Below are positions 38,496 to 47,751 of a DNA stretch of 64,000 bases, one piece after another (positions within the stretch are counted from its first letter, which is position 1; every line of letters starts with the position of its first letter). Under the pieces are notes generated by a model that saw nothing but the letters and a program-made list of their open reading frames with translations, had not been told where the DNA came from and did not search any database. The DNA is from Chitinophaga alhagiae (lineage in GTDB: Bacteria > Bacteroidota > Bacteroidia > Chitinophagales > Chitinophagaceae), in assembly GCF_003568665.1 (NCBI RefSeq), contig NZ_QXMH01000003.1, positions 281,762 to 345,761 on the forward strand, in the 5' to 3' direction. The position numbers were made by a program, and so were the translations under genes.

Positions 38496-41400
38496 TTAAA
38501 ACCCTGCCCTGATGGTAAACCCGAAAGAGCGTACCATGGGTGGAACAAAACCTTCTTCCTTGTTCACGCTCGTTCTGTTGGAATTGTTGGAAGCAGGGTT
38601 GATATTATTGGGTAAAGAATTGTAGAGATAGAACAGATCGCGGCCTATGATGCTTACGCCCAGATTAGTGAGGTGCAGCTTGGCAGCCACTGCCTGCGGC
38701 AACGTATAGTTCAGCGCAAGCTGGCGGAGAGACACCCACGAGTTCTTTACCACCCAGTAGTCTCCCACAGCAGTGGAGAAGGAACCATAGCGGTAGTTGA
38801 ACTGCGGCAGGTGGGTGGGCTCCACATACCCTTTTTCATATGCTTCGCGGTAGGTCATCCCGCTCACGTCTACGTCCGTACCGTCTGCCTGCCTGATGGT
38901 CTGCCCGTTGTCAAATACGCCTTCGGGTATAATGCCGTCGTCATACGTTTGATCGTCATACTTGCTGGTCCATACAATGCCGCCGTGGTCTTTATCCCTC
39001 CCCGGCAAAGAATTTTTGAAAATACCGGTATGCGTGCCATACCGCAGGGTATGCATCACCATGTCACCGCCTATTTTGGCGTCTATCAAAAAGTTCAGGG
39101 AAAAGTTGCGGTACCGGAAGGTATTGTCCCAGCTACCGCGGAAGTCCGGGTTGATGTCTCCTACGTCCATCCATTCATTGCTGCGTTTGGGAAAAGCGGC
39201 CCGGGCATCGGAGCGCCAGTCAAGCACTACCATGCCATTATTGGGATGCTCTTTCGGGTTGCCGCCGGCATCTACGGCCTGGTAGGCCTTGGAGTGGATG
39301 CGGGTGCGGATCACACCGTAAGTACCGCCTACTTTGGCATACGGTATCTGGTCGTTACCGCCCAGCCCTTCATCGTCCAGCGCATAGTATTCCCTGTCAC
39401 CGTACAGCTCCACTATCTTGTTACGGTTACGGGTATACGTCAACACCGTATTCCAGTCAAAATCCTTTGTTTTAACAGGGGTGGCGTTGAGCGCTATTTC
39501 CACGCCGGAGTTCTGAATGTTGCCGGCGTTGATGAGCATGCTGTTGACGCCTGACTCTGCGGCGGCAGGAATGCGGATGGCCTGGTTAAACGTATTGTCA
39601 CGGTAAACGGTGGCGTCTATGCCCAGCCTGTCTTGCAGGAAACGCAGGTCTACACCGGCTTCCAGGGCCCTTTTATTGAGCGGCTTGATGTTTTTGTCTA
39701 CTACGAAAGACTGCCCGCTGGGGTCAAGGAAATAAGTCAGCAGCGGTGTATTGCCGCCGTTAGCTTCGCTGAAGTTCTGCAGCTTGAAGCCGGGGTTGAT
39801 GATGAAGGGGTCCAGGTCTCCGCCCAGCCAGGCAATGTTGCCGCGCAACTTGCCGAAGGAAATGAAAGACGGCAGTTTGAACGTTTCCGTGAATATCCAG
39901 GAAAGGCTCACCGCCGGGTAGTTGTAGAAGTTGTTGCCGGAGCCGTCTGCATAGGTGAGGGCGGAAGACCAGTCTCCCCGCCAGGTAGCCTGCATGTATA
40001 GCTGATCTTTATAGGCCAGGTCCGCGCTGGCATAAATGGAATTGATGGTTTTGCGCGTTCTCACCCCACCCTGGGATACCTGTGGCCGCTGGGAGTTGGC
40101 CAGGAAGTAGTTGCCCGGGAATATGAGGCCGCCCGCGGTTTCGGAGTAATTGTAAGACTGGCTGTAACGTTGTGTTTCACCTCCGATGTAACCGTTCAGC
40201 GTAAGGTCTTTGCTGAGTTGTTTGGTGACCAGCCCCATCCATTTGAGGAAATAGCTGGTTTTATTGGAGTGCCCCAGACCGTATTTACCACCGCTGGTAT
40301 TGTCCGCGCCGGTAAAGTTGTAACCCTGGCCCAGCTCCTTCGTTTCGTTCCTGATGGCGAGGTTGTTAAAGTTGCCTTCCAGCTGGAGCTTCAGCCAGCT
40401 GTTGAGCGTAGCGGTAACGGTGAGGCGGCCCCGGAACATCTGTTCATCCTGCAGGTAATCGTTCTCAAAAATACGGTACCAGTAGTCTGCTCCAGGCACA
40501 AAGTTGGTTTCCGCCGCATCATATACTTTAGGTACGCCGCCCAGGCTGCTGGTGTATTTGCTGCGCTGCATCCAGTATTTGGTATCGTAATTGCGGGGAA
40601 ATATCCAGATGTAGTTGTTCAGGCCCAGCGCAGGCGGGTTCTCCCCTTTCAGGCTGGTATAGTCCGCGCCCGCATCCAGCGCTATGAAGCTGGTGAGGTT
40701 ATGGGTGGCGCGCAGCGAAAAGGCGTGTTTGTTCAGCTTGTTGCGCAGGTTGATGCCTTCTGCCTGGTTGCGGGAGTAAGAGAGGCGGAAGGATGATTTA
40801 TCCGTAGCACCGTCCAGCGCCACATTGGTGATATAGCCTACGCCGGTCTGGAAGGCATCCAGGTAGTTGTTGGGGGCGGCCTTGTACTCCGTCCACGTAC
40901 CATCATAGTTCAGCACGCGCTGGTTGGCGAAGCGGGGCCCCCAGTTTTCCAGTTCCCGGTTTTTCTGCGGGTCTATGTAAGGGTCTCCGTTGCCGTTGGT
41001 GGGGAACACCTTGGTTTCCCAGCTCTGCTTGTCTGTGTAACCGGGATCGCGGGTATCTGTAAAGAACGCGCCCACGGTGCCGCCGCCAAATTCATTCTGA
41101 AAATCGGGGCCGCGGTAGGGCTGTTGTACGTTGACGGTTTGAGATACCGTAACGCCCCATCCTTTTTTGACGCGCCCTTTTTTGGTGGTGATAAGCACCA
41201 CCCCGTTAATGGCGCGGGCGCCGTACAGGGCAGCGGCGGCGGAGCCTTTCAGCACAGACACGCTCTCAAACTCTTCCATGTTCAGGTTCTTCAGGTCGTT
41301 ACCAAAGTCCCGGCCCTGCCCGTTGAACGCATCGTTGTCCATGATCACCCCGTCTATCACGAATATGGGTTGGTTGTTGGTGCTGAGGGTAGAGTTGCCG

Positions 41401-42212
41401 CGGATGAGGATGCGGGAATTCCCGAACAGGCCGCCGGAGCCCTGGTCTATGTTGATGCCCGCGGCTTTGCCCTGCAGGGCGTTGATGGGGTTCACCTCAT
41501 TGGTGGCGGCCAGGTCCGCACCTTTCACTTCCGTAACGGAAAAGCCCAGTGCGCGTTTTTCCTTTCGCTGGCCCAATGCGGTCACCACTACTTCCTGCAA
41601 TTCCCTTTTGCCTTCCAGGAGCACCACGTTGTACGTGGCGGACGCGCCTACCGTTACCTCCTGCGTTTCGAAGCCGATGGCGGTAAATACCAGTATGGCG
41701 CCTTCTTCCGCTTCTATTTCATAGCGGCCGTCCGCATTGGAAATAGTGCCTTTGGCGGTACCTTTCACAGTCACCGTTACACCGGGTACGGTGCTGCCGT
41801 CTGCCGTTTTCACCTGCCCCGTCACTTTTTTGAACGCGGCCTCCAGCGCTTCGCTGCTGATCACCATTTTCACCCCGTTCTTTTGCAGGATGATCTGGTT
41901 GCCCACTACTTCATACGTGACCTGGTAAGGGGCCAGCAGGGTTTCCAGCACGTCTCCCAACCGTGTGTTCACCACTTCAATGCTAACTTTGTTATTGAGC
42001 GGGATGGTGCGGGATTTGTACGCGAACTTGACGGCAGCCGTCTGTTCTATTTTGCCCAGTACATTTTTCAGCACTTTGTTGTTCATGGCGAGGGAGATCT
42101 TTTTATCAAGCACACCCTGCGTGCCCGTTGCTGCCGCCAGTGCGGTACCGGCCAGGTATAGCAACAGGAATGACTTTAACAGCGCTACCCGCATTGTAAG
42201 GAAGGTATTCAT
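38496..42212 (-). CDS. SusC-family TonB-dependent receptor with STN signalling domain
   Basis: 1238 residues. Signal peptide to about residue 27 (LLLYLAGTALAAATG). An STN domain follows (ISLAMNNKVLKNVLGKIEQT, IEVVNTRLGDVLETLLAPYQ), then a CarboxypepD_reg-like module (VTGQVKTADGSTVPGVTVTV), the SusC motif LQEVVVTALGQRKEKRALGF, the plug (SVSVLKGSAAAALYGARAIN) and the barrel ending SFGFTIRAGF. The STN domain touches an anti-sigma factor such as the FecR encoded 50 bp upstream, so ligand occupancy can be signalled to the cytoplasm. A second possible start is at Met7. Confidence 0.96.
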   Translation of the reverse strand: MNTFLTMRVALLKSFLLLYLAGTALAAATGTQGVLDKKISLAMNNKVLKNVLGKIEQTAAVKFAYKSRTIPLNNKVSIEVVNTRLGDVLETLLAPYQVTYEVVGNQIILQKNGVKMVISSEALEAAFKKVTGQVKTADGSTVPGVTVTVKGTAKGTISNADGRYEIEAEEGAILVFTAIGFETQEVTVGASATYNVVLLEGKRELQEVVVTALGQRKEKRALGFSVTEVKGADLAATNEVNPINALQGKAAGINIDQGSGGLFGNSRILIRGNSTLSTNNQPIFVIDGVIMDNDAFNGQGRDFGNDLKNLNMEEFESVSVLKGSAAAALYGARAINGVVLITTKKGRVKKGWGVTVSQTVNVQQPYRGPDFQNEFGGGTVGAFFTDTRDPGYTDKQSWETKVFPTNGNGDPYIDPQKNRELENWGPRFANQRVLNYDGTWTEYKAAPNNYLDAFQTGVGYITNVALDGATDKSSFRLSYSRNQAEGINLRNKLNKHAFSLRATHNLTSFIALDAGADYTSLKGENPPALGLNNYIWIFPRNYDTKYWMQRSKYTSSLGGVPKVYDAAETNFVPGADYWYRIFENDYLQDEQMFRGRLTVTATLNSWLKLQLEGNFNNLAIRNETKELGQGYNFTGADNTSGGKYGLGHSNKTSYFLKWMGLVTKQLSKDLTLNGYIGGETQRYSQSYNYSETAGGLIFPGNYFLANSQRPQVSQGGVRTRKTINSIYASADLAYKDQLYMQATWRGDWSSALTYADGSGNNFYNYPAVSLSWIFTETFKLPSFISFGKLRGNIAWLGGDLDPFIINPGFKLQNFSEANGGNTPLLTYFLDPSGQSFVVDKNIKPLNKRALEAGVDLRFLQDRLGIDATVYRDNTFNQAIRIPAAAESGVNSMLINAGNIQNSGVEIALNATPVKTKDFDWNTVLTYTRNRNKIVELYGDREYYALDDEGLGGNDQIPYAKVGGTYGVIRTRIHSKAYQAVDAGGNPKEHPNNGMVVLDWRSDARAAFPKRSNEWMDVGDINPDFRGSWDNTFRYRNFSLNFLIDAKIGGDMVMHTLRYGTHTGIFKNSLPGRDKDHGGIVWTSKYDDQTYDDGIIPEGVFDNGQTIRQADGTDVDVSGMTYREAYEKGYVEPTHLPQFNYRYGSFSTAVGDYWVVKNSWVSLRQLALNYTLPQAVAAKLHLTNLGVSIIGRDLFYLYNSLPNNINPASNNSNRTSVNKEEGFVPPMVRSFGFTIRAGF

Positions 42213-42262
42213 ACGCGTTTTATTTTGGTTGACTGTAAATGCGTTCCGACACGCAGCGGGCC

Positions 42263-43294
42263 TTAGTTACACCCCTGCGCCTTTAGATAGATCACATGCT
42301 CATGTGTTTCATACGTTGCGCCCAATACTTTACAAAGGATCTCCAGTTTTTCTTGCAAAGATTCCTGCTCCAGGGATACGGTCACCATGCATTTGGCCAA
42401 TTGGGCGCGGTTATATTGAATGTTCACTGTATACATATCTGCCAGCGAGTCCAGCACCTGCGTTACGGGCGCCTCATCAAAGCTGAGCGTGGCGGTGGTT
42501 ACCGGGCTTTGCAGCAGGCTTGCGTCTGCCACCGCCGTCTTGTTGAGCGTGTTCGCTTTCCGGTTGAACACCACCTGTTCATTGGGCAGCAATATCAGCT
42601 CTTCCGCACCACTCTCCTCTTGCCGGGAAACGGCCACCTTGCCGGATTTGACAGCCACGGTGATCCGGTCTTCCACCTTTACCCTGAAGCTGGTACCCAG
42701 CACTTTGGTAACAATCCCTTCACTGTACACCAGGAAAGGGCGCTGCGCATCGCCGGCCACTTCAAAAAATGCCTCTCCGCTGAGGTACACTTCCCTTTTT
42801 TCTCCTTCCAGCAGGTTGCTGTATTGCAGGCTGCTGTTTTTATTTAAAGTAATGCGGGTGCCATCTGTAAGATATACGGTTTTGGGGGCCGTTCCGTTGT
42901 TCCGGGCCGTAATTTGGGCCGCCCCTGCCTTGGTCACTATCAGGCCGCGCTGCACCGGCGCCCCTCCCGAAAAGGCGTACCAGAGGCCTCCGGCCGCCAG
43001 CAATGCCAATACCGCGGCCGCAGCGGCATACCGGCGCCAGCGGATGCGGCGCACCGGGGCGTCCATTTGGGTCTGCACGGTCTGCCATACCTCATTTGCC
43101 AGCTCATGACTGCCAGGCCGGGCCTGCTCTGCCGCATAAATGCTGCGCACCAGCTCTACCATGGCCTGCCGGTCCGGCTGCTGCCGCACCCAGTTTTGCC
43201 AGTAAGCGTGCTCCTTCCCCTCCGGGGACTGCACCCACCGGATGAAATCGTTGTTCTGCAGCAATGCTTCCAGTTCCTCCTGAGAATAAGACAT
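42263..43294 (-). CDS. FecR-family anti-sigma factor
   Basis: 343 residues from the ATG at 43294 (MSYSQEELEALLQNNDFIRW). The cytoplasmic N-terminus contains RWVQSPEGKEHAYWQNWVRQ and leads to a single membrane helix (YAAAAAVLALLAAGGLWYAF, ~85-105). The periplasmic FecR domain includes VYLTDGTRITLNKNSSLQYS and REVYLSGEAFFEVAGDAQRPF, then VLGTSFRVKVED. A DUF4974-like C-terminal part (LSFDEAPVTQVLDSLADMY) contacts the receptor's STN domain. It holds the ECF sigma factor encoded 63 bp upstream until the receptor signals. Confidence 0.95.
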   Translation of the reverse strand: MSYSQEELEALLQNNDFIRWVQSPEGKEHAYWQNWVRQQPDRQAMVELVRSIYAAEQARPGSHELANEVWQTVQTQMDAPVRRIRWRRYAAAAAVLALLAAGGLWYAFSGGAPVQRGLIVTKAGAAQITARNNGTAPKTVYLTDGTRITLNKNSSLQYSNLLEGEKREVYLSGEAFFEVAGDAQRPFLVYSEGIVTKVLGTSFRVKVEDRITVAVKSGKVAVSRQEESGAEELILLPNEQVVFNRKANTLNKTAVADASLLQSPVTTATLSFDEAPVTQVLDSLADMYTVNIQYNRAQLAKCMVTVSLEQESLQEKLEILCKVLGATYETHEHVIYLKAQGCN

Positions 43295-43357
43295 GTTGGC
43301 TTGTTTGATATAAGTGTATGTTTCCAGGGCCGGATACTCACCCGGCGCCATTTTTTT

Positions 43358-43939
43358 TTAGAAAAACAGGGAAACCAGGAGCAGCAGGGCGGTATTGAGG
43401 TAATGCCGCAGCTGCACTATAGCCCGGTGCAGCAGGTTAATGGCAGACTGGTAGTTGACAGACATGATCTCGGCCACCTCTTCCGTAGTGCAGGCATGAA
43501 AAAAGCGCAGGTTGATCACTTCCTGCTGCCGGGGAGACAGGCGGTCAATGGCGCGGCGTACCTGTTGGTGGCGGCCGTGTTCCTCTTCCCGCTCCAGGAT
43601 GTTCGTTTCGATATTCTGGGGGTCTGGCAGCTCGGGCAGGTCTGAAAAATAACGGGTGCGTACCTTGTTGTTGCGGAGCAGCTTGTAACGCAGGGCTTTG
43701 AGAAGGTACCCTTTAACGGAGCGCACGGGGGAAAGCCCTCCACGGCCCCTCCAGAGTTCAACAAAAAGGTCCTGTATGGCGTCTTTCACCACATATTGTT
43801 CACTGCTGATACGCATTCCATAAGCAAACAGCCCATGAATATGCTCCCGGTACAACCGTTCAAATGCCTGCCGGTTGCCCTTTCTGAAATCCTCCCAGGC
43901 TGACTGGTCAGCAGAAGGCGTCATGTCGTTTTGAGGCAT
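43358..43939 (-). CDS. FecI-like ECF RNA polymerase sigma factor
   Basis: 193 residues. Region 2 is FRKGNRQAFERLYREHIHGL through VVKDAIQDLFVELW (the D-x-x-Q-x-x-F-x-x-x-W pattern). Region 4 is AIDRLSPRQQEVINLRFFHA through TTEEVAEIMSVNYQSAINLL. A hydrophobic C-terminus (LNTALLLLVSLFF) is unusual and might contact membrane or the anti-sigma factor. It is first in the order sigma, anti-sigma, STN-SusC, SusD, the usual signalling arrangement for Bacteroidota receptor loci. A TACCTTTC box lies 25 nt upstream. A second Met at 43924 is possible. Confidence 0.95.
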   Translation of the reverse strand: MPQNDMTPSADQSAWEDFRKGNRQAFERLYREHIHGLFAYGMRISSEQYVVKDAIQDLFVELWRGRGGLSPVRSVKGYLLKALRYKLLRNNKVRTRYFSDLPELPDPQNIETNILEREEEHGRHQQVRRAIDRLSPRQQEVINLRFFHACTTEEVAEIMSVNYQSAINLLHRAIVQLRHYLNTALLLLVSLFF

Positions 43940-43964
43940 GCTGTTAAAGCTGACTTACGTATGA

Positions 43965-43972
43965 GAAAGGTA
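43965..43972 (-). promoter_or_regulatory. Candidate -7 box (TACCTTTC) of the sigma factor gene
   Basis: Minus-strand TACCTTTC differs from TAnnTTTG at the last base and lies 25 nt before the ATG at 43939. Confidence 0.35.
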
Positions 43973-44044
43973 GAAAATATTATTTAAAGTTTTACTGTTC
44001 ACCTGGCCATGGCGCCGCTCTCAAAGTTGCCTCACAAAAATTAC

Positions 44045-44103
44045 ATTAAAAAAGGGTTTGTTGCCCAAACGCCCGTATAAGCGCCAGCAGCAGCAAACCC
44101 TTT
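44045..44103 (-). terminator. Probable terminator of the aldose epimerase gene
   Basis: AAAGGGTTTG (44051-44060) and CAAACCCTTT (44094-44103) form a perfect 10-bp stem with a 33-nt loop. The minus strand continues into extra T residues. It lies 16 bp after the stop at 44119. The loop is long, so confidence is moderate. Confidence 0.55.
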
Positions 44104-44118
44104 ACCTGGTGGTATACT

Positions 44119-45267
44119 TTATTTTATGCTGAATTGATAAATAGTGGTTTGTGTATAACGCGCGCCCGGTTTCAGGATGGTATTCGGGAAAGAGGGCTGG
44201 TTGGGTGAATCAGGGAAACGCTGTGTTTCCAGGCAGAGACCGGCATTTTTCCCGTAGTATGCGCCGTTGCGGGTGAACTTCAGGCTACCGTCCAGGAAGT
44301 TGCCGGTGTAGAACTGTACGCCGGGCTCTGAGGTGGCCAGCGTCATGAACCTGCCGCTTCCGGGGTCGTAGAGGGAACCTACGGTCTGGAGGCCTTCCTT
44401 CTCAAATACCCAGTTATGGTCATACCCGCCTTTTACGTTGCCAATATCGTCACCAACACGTTTGGCGGTGGTAAAGTCCATCGGCGTGCCTTTCACCGGC
44501 TCTATTTTGCCGGTGGGGATCAACTGGGCATCTACCGGCGTATAGCTGGGCGCGTCCAGTTGCAGCACATGGTTGAGAATGGTAGAATCTTTTCCGGCGG
44601 AGAGGTTGAAATACGTGTGGTTGGTAAGGTTCACCGGGGTGGGTTTGTCTGTGGTGGCCACGTACTCTATTTTCAGGCCGTTGTTGGCGGTAAGTGTATA
44701 GATCACCTGTGCCTGCAGCGTGCCGGGGTAGCCTTCTTCCCCGTCTGGACTGGTGTGTTCCAGCAGCAGGCTGCTGTCTCCGGGCAGCGGTGTTGCTTTC
44801 CAGATGGCTTTGTCAAATCCTTTGAGACCGCCGTGCAGGGAGTTGCCGTTATTGTTGGCCGCCAGTTTGTACTCCGCGGCATCTATATTGAACCTGGCCT
44901 TGGCAATGCGGTTGGCATAGCGGCCCACCAGCGTGCCAAAATAAGGGTTGCCTTTCTGGCGGTACCCCGCCAGCGAATCGTAGCTCAGCACTACGTTACC
45001 GGCATTGCCATCTTTGTCTGGCGTAATAATGTCTGTGATAATTCCACCGTAATTGATCACTTTTACGATCATGCCTTTACCGTTTGCCAGCGTGTACTGG
45101 GATACCGGCTCGCCATCCACTTCTCCGTATGGCTGCACTTCAATGGCCGGGACGGCAGCGGTGGAATCTTCAGCAACACTCTTTTTAGGCCCAGCGTTGT
45201 TGCAGGCGGAGCCAGCCAGCAGGCTGCAGGTAACAATCGTCATAACAGAAGCGGTTTTCTTGAACAT
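44119..45267 (-). CDS. galM: Aldose 1-epimerase (GalM-like), lipoprotein
   Basis: 382 residues. The signal peptide has lipobox LLAGSACNN, predicting a periplasmic or surface lipoprotein, common for Bacteroidota GalM homologues. Core motifs: ANGKGMIVKVINYGGIITDI, then GRYANRIAKARFNID (substrate arginine), NNNGNSLHGGLKGFDKAIW, the catalytic His in VNLTNHTYFNLSAG, PVKGTPMDFT, GYDHNWVF, and the catalytic Glu in LCLETQRFPDSPNQPSFPN. It interconverts alpha and beta anomers of aldoses. It is divergent from the NUDIX-type regulator, which may control it. Confidence 0.94.
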   Translation of the reverse strand: MFKKTASVMTIVTCSLLAGSACNNAGPKKSVAEDSTAAVPAIEVQPYGEVDGEPVSQYTLANGKGMIVKVINYGGIITDIITPDKDGNAGNVVLSYDSLAGYRQKGNPYFGTLVGRYANRIAKARFNIDAAEYKLAANNNGNSLHGGLKGFDKAIWKATPLPGDSSLLLEHTSPDGEEGYPGTLQAQVIYTLTANNGLKIEYVATTDKPTPVNLTNHTYFNLSAGKDSTILNHVLQLDAPSYTPVDAQLIPTGKIEPVKGTPMDFTTAKRVGDDIGNVKGGYDHNWVFEKEGLQTVGSLYDPGSGRFMTLATSEPGVQFYTGNFLDGSLKFTRNGAYYGKNAGLCLETQRFPDSPNQPSFPNTILKPGARYTQTTIYQFSIK

Positions 45268-45344
45268 GAGAAAAATGTTTTGATGATCACGTGGATTTAT
45301 CGTTTAAATATCAGGAATTAATCCCGGATTTTCCAGCAAAAAAA

Positions 45345-45388
45345 GTCAAATTGACAATTATAGTTTTACGATATTAGCCTAACAATAT
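45345..45388. promoter_or_regulatory. Candidate operators between galM and the NUDIX regulator
   Basis: In the 143-bp divergent gap, GTCAA-A-TTGAC (45345-45355) and TTAG-C-CTAA (45374-45382) are perfect odd-centred palindromes. The latter is flanked by ATATT (45371-45375) and AATAT (45384-45388). Possible -7 element TAGTTTTA lies between them at 45361-45368. Confidence 0.4.
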
Positions 45389-45410
45389 TCACACGCGAAA
45401 ACTGATAGAC

Positions 45411-46121
45411 TTGAAAATCAATCACTACGCAGGCAAGAACAGGATGTTGCTCGCGGTAGACTGCATCATATTCGGATTTGACGGCACGGAACTGAAACTT
45501 TTACTGATCAAGAGAGGCTTTGAGCCTGAAAAGGGCCGCTGGAGCCTGATGGGAGGCATTGTTCAGCCCAATGAAAACCTGGAGAAAGCGGCGGCCAGGA
45601 TATTGAAAGAACTGACGGGGCTGGAAGACGTATACATGGAACAGCTGCACGCCTTCGGCGAAGTAGACCGGGACCCCGTAGAAAGAACCGTATCGGTGGC
45701 CTACTCCAGCCTGATAGACATCAACAAGTACAAAAAGCAGATCAATAACGATTACCATCCGGAATGGTTCCCGCTGAAAAAACTGCCCTCCCTGATCTTT
45801 GACCACCGGGACATGGTGGAGATGGCCAAACAAAAGCTGCGGTATAAAGCCGCCTTCCACCCTGTTGTATTCGAAATGCTGCCGGAGAAATTCACCCTCC
45901 CGCAATTGCAAAGCCTGTATGAAGGCATCTACGGCTCGCTGCTGGACAAGCGGAACTTTTCCAGGAAAGTGCTGTCTACCGGCCTGCTGGTGAAGCAGAA
46001 CGACAAGGAAAAACAAAGCTCCAAGCGGGGCGCGTTCTATTACAAACTGGACAAGCGGAAGTACCAGATCAAGTTCAATGCCTTCCTCAATTTTATTCCC
46101 AGGCCCACCTATGTGCAGTAG
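45411..46121 (+). CDS. NUDIX-domain sugar-responsive transcriptional regulator (NrtR/AraR-like)
   Basis: 236 residues. The start codon is TTG at 45411 (MKINHYAGKNRMLL); the next ATG (45444) would cut into the first NUDIX strand. The NUDIX domain reads LAVDCIIFGFDGTELKLLLI, GRWSLMGGIVQPNENLEKAA, with a degenerate NUDIX box (ILKELTGLEDVYMEQ instead of REExxE), so catalysis is unlikely. The C-terminal winged helix includes FTLPQLQSLYEGIYGSLLDKRNF (YEGIYGxxLDKRNF is the family signature) and RGAFYYKLDKRKY. Bacteroidota members regulate pentose or hexose catabolism. The divergent galM is the nearest probable target. Confidence 0.92.
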   Translation: MKINHYAGKNRMLLAVDCIIFGFDGTELKLLLIKRGFEPEKGRWSLMGGIVQPNENLEKAAARILKELTGLEDVYMEQLHAFGEVDRDPVERTVSVAYSSLIDINKYKKQINNDYHPEWFPLKKLPSLIFDHRDMVEMAKQKLRYKAAFHPVVFEMLPEKFTLPQLQSLYEGIYGSLLDKRNFSRKVLSTGLLVKQNDKEKQSSKRGAFYYKLDKRKYQIKFNAFLNFIPRPTYVQ

Positions 46122-46129
46122 GCATACAT

Positions 46130-46158
46130 AAAAAAGGCGCACCCTACCGGATGCGCCT
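46130..46158. terminator. Bidirectional intrinsic terminator
   Basis: AGGCGCA (46135-46141) pairs with TGCGCCT (46152-46158) over a 10-nt loop between convergent genes. On the minus strand it is followed by six T residues, serving the gene at 46180. For the plus-strand regulator only the hairpin is present. Confidence 0.8.
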
Positions 46159-46179
46159 GTGTATTGCAACAAGATCGTT

Positions 46180-47643
46180 TTAGTGTACGTTGAGCTGTTT
46201 CGATTCTGATTTCTTCTCCACACCAATTACGCCCGTGTTGCCGCCGCCTTTCAGCGTCAGTTCTACCGGTTTGTTGGTTTTCCATGCGCCGCGGGTAAAG
46301 TCAGGAATGTCTACGCTGCTGGCGCGTTTGGCAATGGATTTCTCGCTGAGCGGCACAATGCAGCTCCATGCGGCGGCATCATACACATCCTGGTCAAGCG
46401 GCAGGCCGTTGCGCAGGCAGTCTATCAGGCGCCAGTCCATCATAAAGTCCATACCGCCGTGGCCACCCACCTGTTTGGCCAGATCGCCGATGTGTTTGAT
46501 GATCTCCGGGGTGTATTGCTCTTTCAGCTTGGTCATTTCTTCTTCCTTGATCCAGGAATGGCCGAAGGCAATACGCTCGGGGCTGGGATATTTGGAGGCC
46601 ATGCCTTTGGTACCGCTGATCAGGTGAATGCGGGAGTACGGCCGCGGCGTGGTCACATCGTGCTGTATCATGAGGGTTTTGCCTTTAGCGGTCTTGACCG
46701 AGGTAGTGCTCATGTTACCGCGGTAGGATTTGCCCACAAATTCGTTATAGAAAGGATCGGCAGCCGCTTTTTCTTTTGCCATGTCTGCCATCATGAAATC
46801 GTTGCTGGCCATGGTAACGAGGTAGTCCATTTTGTCTCCCCGGTTAATGTTCATGCACTGCGCAATGGGGCCCAGCCCGTGGGTGGGATACAGGTTGGCG
46901 TTGTGCTTGATATTTTCACGGAGGCGCCACATGTTCTGGTAACCTTTTTTGGAGAAGTTGAGGTCACGCAGATCGTGAATATAGGCGCCTTCTGCATGCA
47001 CCAGCTCGCCGAACATGCCCTGGCGGGTCATGTTAAGGGTCAGCAGTTCAAAGAAGTCATAGCAGCAGTTTTCCAGCATCATGCAGTGCTTCTTTGTTCT
47101 TTCGGAGGTTTCCACCAGCTTCCAGCAGTCTTCCAGCGTAAGGGCTATGGGCACTTCGGAGGCGGCATGGCAACCATGCTCCATGGCATAAAGCGCCTGG
47201 GGCGTGTGCAGCTCCCAGGGCGTGGTGATGTATACAAGGTCCAGCTTCTCGTTGTTGATCATGTCTTTCCAGCCGTTCTCACCGGAATATTCCCTGGCGG
47301 CCGGCCTGCCGGACTTGGTCACGATCTGGTTGGACTTGGTGGCGCGTTCCGGCAGCAGATCGCACAGGGCCACAATTTCAACACCGTCTATGTAAGACAT
47401 GCGCTGCACGGCGCCCGGGCCTCGCTGGCCCTGGCCAATAAAGCCAATGCGCACCTTGTCAATTTTGGGCGCGGCATAACCGCACATATTAAAACGTTGC
47501 TGTTTCTTTGATTGCTTCAGTGCAGCATCCAGTTCCCTGTCTGAGGGAGCGGTGGGCGTGGAAGCGAAAGAAGGCAGGCCCATGGCAAGGGCGCCTGACC
47601 CTACTGCCAGGTGGCGTAGGAAATTTCTGCGGTTCGAACTCAT
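46180..47643 (-). CDS. Gfo/Idh/MocA-type GH109-like glycosidase (alpha-N-acetylgalactosaminidase family)
   Basis: 487 residues. A twin-arginine signal (SSNRRNFLRHLAVGSGALAM) indicates folded export with bound cofactor. The NAD-binding motif is VRIGFIGQGQRGPGAVQRM, followed by VEIVALCDLLPE and LVYITTPWELHTPQA. Landmarks of GH109, as I recall them, are YPTHGLGPIAQCMNI and GGHGGMDFMMDWRLID. GH109 enzymes use tightly bound NAD+ to hydrolyse alpha-GalNAc, as in blood-group A antigens or mucin-type glycans. No partner genes are in the same operon. Family assignment is strong; the exact glycan is not known. Confidence 0.92.
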   Translation of the reverse strand: MSSNRRNFLRHLAVGSGALAMGLPSFASTPTAPSDRELDAALKQSKKQQRFNMCGYAAPKIDKVRIGFIGQGQRGPGAVQRMSYIDGVEIVALCDLLPERATKSNQIVTKSGRPAAREYSGENGWKDMINNEKLDLVYITTPWELHTPQALYAMEHGCHAASEVPIALTLEDCWKLVETSERTKKHCMMLENCCYDFFELLTLNMTRQGMFGELVHAEGAYIHDLRDLNFSKKGYQNMWRLRENIKHNANLYPTHGLGPIAQCMNINRGDKMDYLVTMASNDFMMADMAKEKAAADPFYNEFVGKSYRGNMSTTSVKTAKGKTLMIQHDVTTPRPYSRIHLISGTKGMASKYPSPERIAFGHSWIKEEEMTKLKEQYTPEIIKHIGDLAKQVGGHGGMDFMMDWRLIDCLRNGLPLDQDVYDAAAWSCIVPLSEKSIAKRASSVDIPDFTRGAWKTNKPVELTLKGGGNTGVIGVEKKSESKQLNVH

Positions 47644-47751
47644 AGTTTTTTGTAGTTGAGCGTAGACAATAAAGAGCTGCTAAAAATAGTAAAGTTTTAC
47701 AGTTTCCCCAGCTTTTTTTCATGGAACGGCCGCAGGGCGGTACAAAGCGGT

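Noticed and set aside
36794..47643. One large PUL from the FecI locus through GalM to GH109
   Set aside because: Strong terminators and separate or divergent promoters (44045-44103, 45268-45410, 46130-46158) break it into independent units; a functional link stays possible but is not shown.
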